DNA from: Margaritispora aquatica
Lineage: Eukaryota > Ascomycota > Leotiomycetes > Helotiales > Discinellaceae
Direction of reading: 5' to 3'
NCBI GenBank assembly: GCA_007644065.1
Contig: VJWN01000013.1
Span: 806,001-870,000 of the forward strand
DNA length: 64,000 bases
Shown here: positions 57,290 to 64,000 of the stretch, piece by piece
Numbering within the stretch: position 1 is the stretch's first letter
Layout of the letters: each line of letters begins with the position of its first letter
Program-made: the position numbers and the translations under genes
The notes under the pieces: model-generated
Told to the model about the DNA's origin: nothing
Database searches by the model: none
The model's input: only the letters and a program-made list of their open reading frames with translations

Positions 57290-60200
57290 CTAATCTTTAT
57301 CAACCGCTCCGAGCTTAATCAGCCATCCTCTCATCTCCCCTCTCTTGCCTTCCCCGGCTTCAGCTGCTGCTGCCGCCAAAGCATTCCTCCAGGCTCCATG
57401 TGTTACTTTCATGTTGACATCTGCGACATTCTGAACCAAGAACTCAACTATTTTTCTCCAACCAAAGCATGAAGCAGCTATTAGCGCACTACCCCATCTT
57501 CCGTTTTGTACCTGTAAATTGACATCTGCGCCATTCTGAACCAAGAACTCAACTATTTTTCTCCTACCAAAGCATGAAGCAGCTATTAGCGCACTACCCC
57601 ATATTCCGTTTTGTACCTGTAGATTGACATCTGCGCCATTCTGACCCAAAAACTCGACTATTTCTCTACTACCAGAGTATGAAGCAGCTATTAGCGCACT
57701 ACCCCATCTTCCGTTTTGTACCTGTAAACTGACATCTACGCCATTCTGAACCAAGAACTCAACTATTTCTCTCCTACCAAAGCATGAAGCAGCTATTAGA
57801 GCACTACCCCATATTCCGTTTTGTACCTGTAGATTGACATCTGCGCCATTCTGAACCAAAAACTCGACTATTTCTCTACTACCAGAGTATGAAGCAGCTA
57901 TTAGCGCACTACCCCATCTTCCGTTTTGTACCTGTAAATTGACATCTGCGCCATTCTGACCCAAAAACTTAACTATTTCTCTACTACCAAAGTATGAAGC
58001 AGCTGTTAGAGCACTGCCGGTCTTAGAGTCAGTAAAAGCGTTTACCTCTGCCCCATGATCAATCAGAGCCTGGGAAAGACTGACACTTCCGGAAATTGAT
58101 GCAAGCTCAAGAAAGGAAAACCCTGTCTTTGTCCGAGTATTGTCATCAGACCAAGAAAATGCATGCCAATTGGGCAGAATGTTGTCAAGTCCAAATGAAC
58201 AAAATGCAAAGCTAGCTAAAGTGTCTGGAGTCAGATCTCGTATCCCAAATCTCCCGTTGAATCCCGAAGTTTCAGGATAGAAACTTTCGTTTTTAGAAAT
58301 CATTCGATGCCAACATTGATATGCAGGACTGCTTTCCGCTGGCATACCAAGAAAGCTCTCAAGAAGGGGGGCGATGGCTTGACTGCCGTTCTTTTCGTTG
58401 ATATTTTGTGCGTGTAGCATCCAGTGATGACGTGCATAGTAACTGAGATATTTAAATTCTTGTCGACCCAAGGGGTCTTTTGACTCTCGCTCCGTGTCTA
58501 TCAAAGGAGTCCGTGGAGGGTAGTGACGATCTTTCAGTTCTGTTATCCAGTATCTCTCCCGATCGTACCGTGTTGTATTCTGGAGAACCAAAAGACAGAC
58601 TTTCGCTACCAAACAGTTGGCTTGGCTTTGGCCCCAAACTTCCTTCTTCTCGAAGTACTCTATAACCGACAGATGTGAGGGAATCCACACGTTTCGAAAA
58701 GGATCGATTACCAATAAATGGTGGCAATATTTAAGTAATCTATCCTCATCAATCTCTTCCAGCGGTGTGAGATCGTCGCCAATTGACATATTATCGTCCT
58801 GGACAACTGCGGGAAGTAGCTCAGACGTTTTCAGTGGCTTCTTTGCACACATCACCCATTTGATTGCACGATGTGCAAACTCTACCTGGTCATCTGGAAT
58901 GTTGTTGAAGATCTCGCGATATGCCTCCTGCAGACCCTCCGGAAGTTTTCCTAGCCGACTAATTATTTTAGGAGACCGATCCAACTTGAAAAGTTGTTCA
59001 ATTTGTAGGAACGCCCACTGGAACCTATTAAGTAAGTGTAAGTATGTAATTTGGTCAAAAAAATTTCGACACTCACTTTCCATCACTTTTCTCCTGGAGT
59101 TTTTGCCCAATATCCCGCCGGAATTCTGCGGTTAGATGGCTCCATCCCCGGTGCTTGGCAATTCTGCTGTCAATATATTTGGAGATATCGCTGCCATTAT
59201 CAGATGCTCTGATGCCGATTTTCGAACGGGTAGATAATTCCCGCTTGATATAATCGTCTGGCCGGCTCGAGATGAATATTTTCACTGGCTTCTTAGCACA
59301 ATTGAGAACTTCCTCTAGGATATTTATTAAGACAAGTTGGTTTTCATCTGTACATTCGTCGAGTGCATCTAGGACAAGGGTTGTCATAGGGTATATATTG
59401 ATACAGGCTAGTAAAAGCTAATTGAGAGGTTAGCACAAATCTATTTTACATTTTAATTGGTTAGACTAGGGAGAAATATCACGAGGCACAATTGGACTAG
59501 TACAGAAATATATCTTAGAGAGACTTTAACTATTGGAAAGAGTGTCAGTCAGAGTGGATATGAACATGCCTCTTTACAATCACCCAAAGAGGGTTTTGAC
59601 GTCGACTTCCGTGCTTTCTCTACGAACTGTTTCAGCTGTATTTGAATTGAGTGATCATCGCCTGTGAAGATTTTAGCAGGGTTATTTAACAAGAAACATC
59701 AGTGGTAAGATTATGGTCAATCTTATCAAGATATCTATATAGATCAAGTAGCTCTTGGGCCATATACCAAGAAAACAACTTTTTAATAACTTGAAAGTGC
59801 TCAATATATCAAGGGAAATTGGACATACCAGGGGTAGAAGCCAATTGCCTAACAAAGGCCCTCAATGCCGTCAATGGCTGTCGACGTTCTTCTTCGTTGC
59901 GATTGCAATAGAAGAATGCCAATCCTTCTTGATTGGGTTGGCTCAAGAGAGTGTCTTGGATCTTATCGATAACCTTTGATGTGAGGAAGGTTTTGCCACT
60001 TCCCGCTTCTAGAAGTAAGTAAATGCCCCGAATGCCGAGTGTGTTTTACTCACGGCGACCATAAAGCCAGAGGATATCTGAAGAGCTTTCCTGTTGCCAC
60101 TGATGGAAGCTGCTGTGGTCTATAAATGCCGTTAGCAACTAGCTCTGGTCGAGGTCTTAAGATAAGACGTCAAGCCCTGACCAGCCTTGAAGAAACCTTC

Positions 60201-61776
60201 TTGAAAGCGCTTGGCGCTAATCTAAAGTCTCAACAAAGAATAGCAATGAGTTGAAGGAGCGTACCGAGAAGCCACTCGCATGTGTTTTCAGTGCGCTGTT
60301 CCTTGACCAATTTATGGTTATCTCCAGGGAGAATTGTCGAGATCCAGTTAAGAATTCTTTCACGCTCTGTATCCTGCAATACCTCTAGCAACCCCCTATT
60401 TCGAAGTTAGCATACGAATACTGGATAAATGACAGGCGGTGTTTAGTCAGATGAGAGAATGAAGTTTTACTAACCCCATGCGCTCGTCGATACGAAGAAT
60501 CGGGGCCTGCATGGTCTCCAAGAGTTTCATGCTCTCCTCGTCTGCTTTTCCGCTACGTGCACTCGCACAATTCTGAGCATCGCACTCAACTCGCTTTTCT
60601 GCCTCCTCGCATTTGACTAGAAATTCAGAGACCTCCGTTGGGTTCAGAAACGCGTGGGTCGCTCGCTTGATCGTGTTCTTGGTAAAGAGACGATGGCAGA
60701 GAACCATCATCCGAAGCAATACAATATGCATTGCAATCAATGAATCGTTGAGACTATCGAGCACATTTTTTGGAACCACCGGAGGGCGATACAAGCTCGA
60801 GTATATTGCGCTGCGAGCAATCAAACAAGATAGCTTTTCAATAATGAGGACTAAGCCTACCATCTGGTCGTTTTCTGCAGTCACTGCCTGAGCGCTAAAA
60901 TCAGTGGTATTTCTTTGAAGAGGGCGCGTGCTATTATTTTGATATCTTTGGGCGTGGTGCTGCTGCTTTACACAGTGCAAAATTCAGACTTACCAAGAGG
61001 CAGAACCTAAAAGCAGCCCATGGTAGAGCACCATGAATAGGATCAAAATTGACCGCAATATCACCAAAGTCTTTGAACTTGGTCAACCAAATGGCAACTT
61101 TTCCCACAACGTCTCTGACAATAATTTCCTTGCCCATAAAGCATGGTTTCCAAGACTTCTCGTCACATCTATCCTTGAGACCTTGCGTAACCTTGAGTAG
61201 CTCTATCATGTTTTCAGATAAAGACCGCCGATCTGTTGTGGGTTGTTGATTTTCGGTTCCTTCCTGCGTGAGCTGCTGAACGGCACTTTGTTCTTCTAGC
61301 GAGAGTTCCTCGAGAGCTTCCGCCCACAAATCTCGATATGTACCCAGTGGGTGGGCATCGCTTATTGATTCAGAGCTTGTAGGCTCAGTTGCAGATGACT
61401 GCGAGACTGTCACTATTGAGCTTGACACGGTACCCCCCTGTTGGAGCCCAAAGTGCGTAGATGAGGAAGTTATTAGAACCTTTGGAATGGCAGCTGAGTT
61501 TTCCGTCGGTAGAGGAATAATCCGAGTTACATCAGCCGCATTTGAGATATCAGAACCTCGCGAACTAGTATTAGTGGGTAAATCCGCAGTTTTACCTCGC
61601 ACGGAGCTCACGATCGGCATGGCTTGCGAACCAGATAGGTGTCCGGATGTCGGCTGTGCACTCGTCGAAGACTCGGCGGACGATTTCGATGTATTACTAC
61701 CTAGTGATGGAGAGATACCCCTCTTTATTTTGTTCTTGAGCTTTGTCAAGCCCAATCTATCTCGAGTGGACTGCAT
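57290..61776 (-). CDS. NLR-like STAND protein: N-terminal domain, NACHT ATPase, ankyrin repeats
   Basis: Eight exons on the minus strand (61776-60994, 60887-60475, 60395-60265, 60119-60054, 60008-59829, 59661-59570, 59417-59077, 59024-57290) join in frame to 1246 residues. A Ser/Thr-rich N-terminus is followed by a helical domain (DLWAEALEEL, FGDIAVNFDPIHGALPWAAF) like those before fungal NACHT modules (NWD_NACHT_N or similar). The NACHT has a P-loop at about residue 465 (GRQAGSGKT, split by an intron), Walker B at about 570 (TTLVLDALDEC) and KIFISSRPDDYI. A winged-helix-type region follows (FQWAFLQIEQL, LPEGLQEAYREIF). Six or seven ankyrin units end the protein. Fungal NLRs of this type sense non-self cues and set off cell death. 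The intron at 59569-59418 has a GC donor, and the P-loop spacing is one residue long. Confidence 0.88.
57400..58025 (-). repeat. Coding array of near-identical 105-bp ankyrin units
   Basis: The landmark GAAGCAGCT occurs at 57471, 57576, 57681, 57786, 57891 and 57996, exactly 105 bp apart each time. Each unit encodes 35 residues of the form GSALIAAS..G.REIVEFL followed by QNGADVNLQVQNG.W. Units with ASYSGSREIV (57681, 57891) alternate with ASCFGRR(E/K)IV (57576, 57786), so pairs of units were copied together. The edges (ASYFGSREIV and NMKVTHGAW) are more diverged. Confidence 0.92.
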
Positions 61777-62936
61777 ATCGACTGGATCATAAACCGTGTC
61801 GTAGTATCTGACAGAAATATTTGCAAAATAACCGAAGGTGATAACAACGACCAGCCAGGTAGCTGTGTATATCAGAATTCCGAAAATCTAGCCTTCCTTT
61901 CATTGCATGTTGGCAATTGAAGCTGAAGCCTCATGTATGGCTGAGGCCGAAAGTTTGAGCAGTCACTAGGTGTGTATTGCTCGACTATGAAAGTTTGAAT
62001 TACTACTTGGAAAGTTCATGGTTCATTTCATTTGAGGTTACGTAGTTCATTGTTCAATTTTTTATAAAAGCGGAGTTTTATGAATAGTTTATGGATTTTC
62101 ATGAATTTTCTAATCCCGTGACTATCTTTAATACTAGGGTACTATTTCTTTTGAAAATAAAAGATGTGAGGTTCGCTTGGTAGGGTGGTAAGAATCAGCA
62201 TTATAGGAATCCCAATTTTATTAAAACTTCTCTCTACCTCTATTAAATTACTACTAACTCCTATTTATATACGAAAAGCGGGGTAATCGGCCACTAGTCA
62301 GAACCATGGCCGACAGGCCCGCAACTCTTTGTCACCTGATAACTCTGTCACACCCACACCACGTGAGCTCCAGCCATCACATGCCATTCCTGACAAAAGA
62401 ATACTTTCTAGAGTATTAGTTTTTAAATAATGCTATTTTTATATTATTTAGTATACTAATTCATTAACAAAGTAGTTTTTAACTATTTTAGTACCTTAAT
62501 ATACTATATCATATGACTTTACACGGAGAGCCTAAGGGAAAAAATCGAAATTATCCGGGGTTTTTTGTTCCAAAATTAAATAATTCTATATATAGAGTAT
62601 TTATAAATTTAAAGCCTAGTTTATAGTTTATTTCATACTAATTTCCTAGTTTCACGGTTCAGTTCATACCCGGGCTATTTACCGTGAATATGAATTGAAC
62701 TCTGAACTGTTTATGTTTATAGTTTTACAGTCAAGCACTACAGGCGTGTCTCGGATAATGCTCGTAGATGGATTGATCAAGGTGCAAGTCGTTGACACTT
62801 TGTATGGAAAGGAACAAAATGATAGTAATCTAACTTATTATATCTCCCAAAATAAATCAGATGCCAATGGTGATTTGTTTCAGAATTCTCGGTTTGTATT
62901 TACACCAGCTGAAACCTTTAATCCCTAGCTGGTCGC
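61777..62936. other. AT-rich intergenic stretch
   Basis: From about 62.0 to 62.7 kb the sequence is very AT-rich with TA-rich words, and has GTTCAT/ATGAAC-like motifs in both orientations near 62028 and 62660-62700. This suggests a mutated repeat relic. No gene is recognised; the frame at 62695-62928 has no features. Confidence 0.4.
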
Positions 62937-64000
62937 CTAACCAATGTATATCTCGTGCAAAGCTCTGTCTTCATCTGAATGTAGAAGGTTAGGAATTTCT
63001 TCAGAGCTTGGTTTAGCTACCTCGCTCCCATCTCCTTGTATCTCGGTTGTCCATTCAGCCCTCCTCCAAAGCTGTATGAGAGACAGTCCCAACCAAACCT
63101 GAGCTGCAGTGACGATTACACTAGCAGGATCATCAAACATCAGCTTCTGCCTTCGTGGCTGGGCTGCACCGGGTTTGACCACATGGTAGAGATCTCGCAT
63201 GATGCTGCTTGTTCGACGAAGTGTATAAGGGTCAATGCATGTCTGACAGTCCTCAAGATTCCGCTGCATTTGGCCTTGTCGTCTATTATTCGTGATTTGA
63301 GGGACCATGTCCAGCCATGCCTGCTTCAAAGTCGCCAACACTTTCGTTACCATATTATTGACTGAGTCAAAGATTACATGCAGGTGGGCTTCTAAATCGT
63401 TAATCCCGAGACTCTCAAGATTGGCGAGAGCATCCTCCCGAGCCTTTAACACTGTCTGGGGAACGGGGAGGAATTCATTATTTCCTTCATCGTAGACTGA
63501 TTCAACATAACATGCCCAGCGCAACGCTAACTCGAGGCTGATACCACCCTTTTCCAGTTGCCCCGAGTGTTCCTTTATGCTGGTAATTTCTGGAAGCATT
63601 CTGATGTCAACATTCCTCGGACTCTGACTGACGGTGAGAGGGATATATGAGAGGCCTCTGTTGTCTTGCAATACCATTATATAAAACCAAGCTAATGCTC
63701 GCCGCTCGGAGAATGAGATCTCAGGAAGAAGTTGCACGGTTGAATAGGCTGCTGCAGTTCGGATGGCGATGACTGGCTTCTCATATCGGTCGATCAATAT
63801 GCCTTCAGGAACCCCACGCAGTTGGTTCCGGAGGGGATCGACACCAAGTCCCAGTGCCAGGAATAGCAAAGCCTGCCTGTCACAACGAACACCAAGAGAC
63901 TCAAACCTCCAAGATGCATCTACAACGACCCGTTGCGTGCTACCTCCAATCTGAGACATAGGAATATCTGCCTGGCGGAGCCCCATCCACGAACACCCAA
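62937..64000 (-). CDS. Unidentified protein, C-terminal part (5' end beyond window)
   Basis: The minus-strand frame is open from the window edge to a stop at 62937-62939, more than 350 codons without an intron. There is a Met at 63986, but the frame continues upstream of it, so the start may lie outside. The sequence is protein-like throughout. It has moderately hydrophobic helices (DRQALLFLALGLGVDP, RRALAWFYIMVLQDN, SVIVTAAQVWLGLSLIQLW), a Cys pair EDCQTCIDPYTLRR, and a polar tail. I do not recognise a family. It lies about 1.1 kb upstream of the NLR gene on the same strand. Confidence 0.65.
   Translation of the reverse strand, partial: GCSWMGLRQADIPMSQIGGSTQRVVVDASWRFESLGVRCDRQALLFLALGLGVDPLRNQLRGVPEGILIDRYEKPVIAIRTAAAYSTVQLLPEISFSERRALAWFYIMVLQDNRGLSYIPLTVSQSPRNVDIRMLPEITSIKEHSGQLEKGGISLELALRWACYVESVYDEGNNEFLPVPQTVLKAREDALANLESLGINDLEAHLHVIFDSVNNMVTKVLATLKQAWLDMVPQITNNRRQGQMQRNLEDCQTCIDPYTLRRTSSIMRDLYHVVKPGAAQPRRQKLMFDDPASVIVTAAQVWLGLSLIQLWRRAEWTTEIQGDGSEVAKPSSEEIPNLLHSDEDRALHEIYIG

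Noticed and set aside
57400..58025. Regular repeats considered as a CRISPR-like or satellite array
   Set aside because: The repeats are in frame, contiguous without unique spacers, and encode ankyrin units; the genome is eukaryotic.

Overview
The window looks like chromosomal DNA of a filamentous ascomycete (Pezizomycotina, most likely Leotiomycetes, which is an inference). The signs are short introns of about 45-150 bp with GTANGT donors and CTAAC/CTAAT branch sites, many single-copy fungal housekeeping genes, HET-domain and NACHT-ankyrin genes, a secreted GH11 xylanase, and AT-rich repeat relics between gene-dense blocks. Gene models are my own conceptual splicing; exon lengths were checked for reading-frame consistency.

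Left arm (1-12.3 kb): the 3' tail of an unidentified gene, a PIN-like/auxin-efflux-carrier-family transporter, a 780-bp MITE-like element with 20-bp terminal inverted repeats, a hemerythrin-like protein, and two fungal proteins I do not recognise (434 and 200 aa, both on the minus strand). The leader of the 434-aa gene has a decayed tandem copy upstream that has lost its coding part. A tiny spliced transcription unit lies at about 11.5 kb.

Core block (12.3-32.6 kb): an intronless 14.9-kb gene for midasin (MDN1/REA1, 60S ribosome assembly), divergent from the mitochondrial ribosomal protein L7/L12 gene; then CTK3 (RNA polymerase II CTD-kinase subunit) and a GH11 endo-xylanase whose upstream region carries two GGCTAAA boxes and a TATA box.

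Middle (33-49.5 kb): a HET-domain gene broken by one stop and one frameshift, PDA1 (pyruvate dehydrogenase E1 alpha), HAT1 (type B histone acetyltransferase), a ZIP metal transporter of the ATX2/ZIP9 type, and a CDC4/FBXW7-type F-box/WD40 gene. Long intergenic regions rich in simple repeats lie on both sides of the last.

Right arm (49.5-64 kb): an intact 881-aa HET-domain gene, a decayed repeat region, a 1246-aa NLR-like STAND protein (NACHT plus ankyrin repeats) in eight exons, an AT-rich stretch, and the 3' part of an unidentified gene running off the edge. The intact HET and NLR genes lie side by side. The NLR has six near-identical ankyrin units at exactly 105-bp spacing with a dimeric higher-order pattern. 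Together these make the segment the best candidate here for a self/non-self recognition locus. The HET pseudogene near 34 kb is separate from it by about 18 kb of housekeeping genes.
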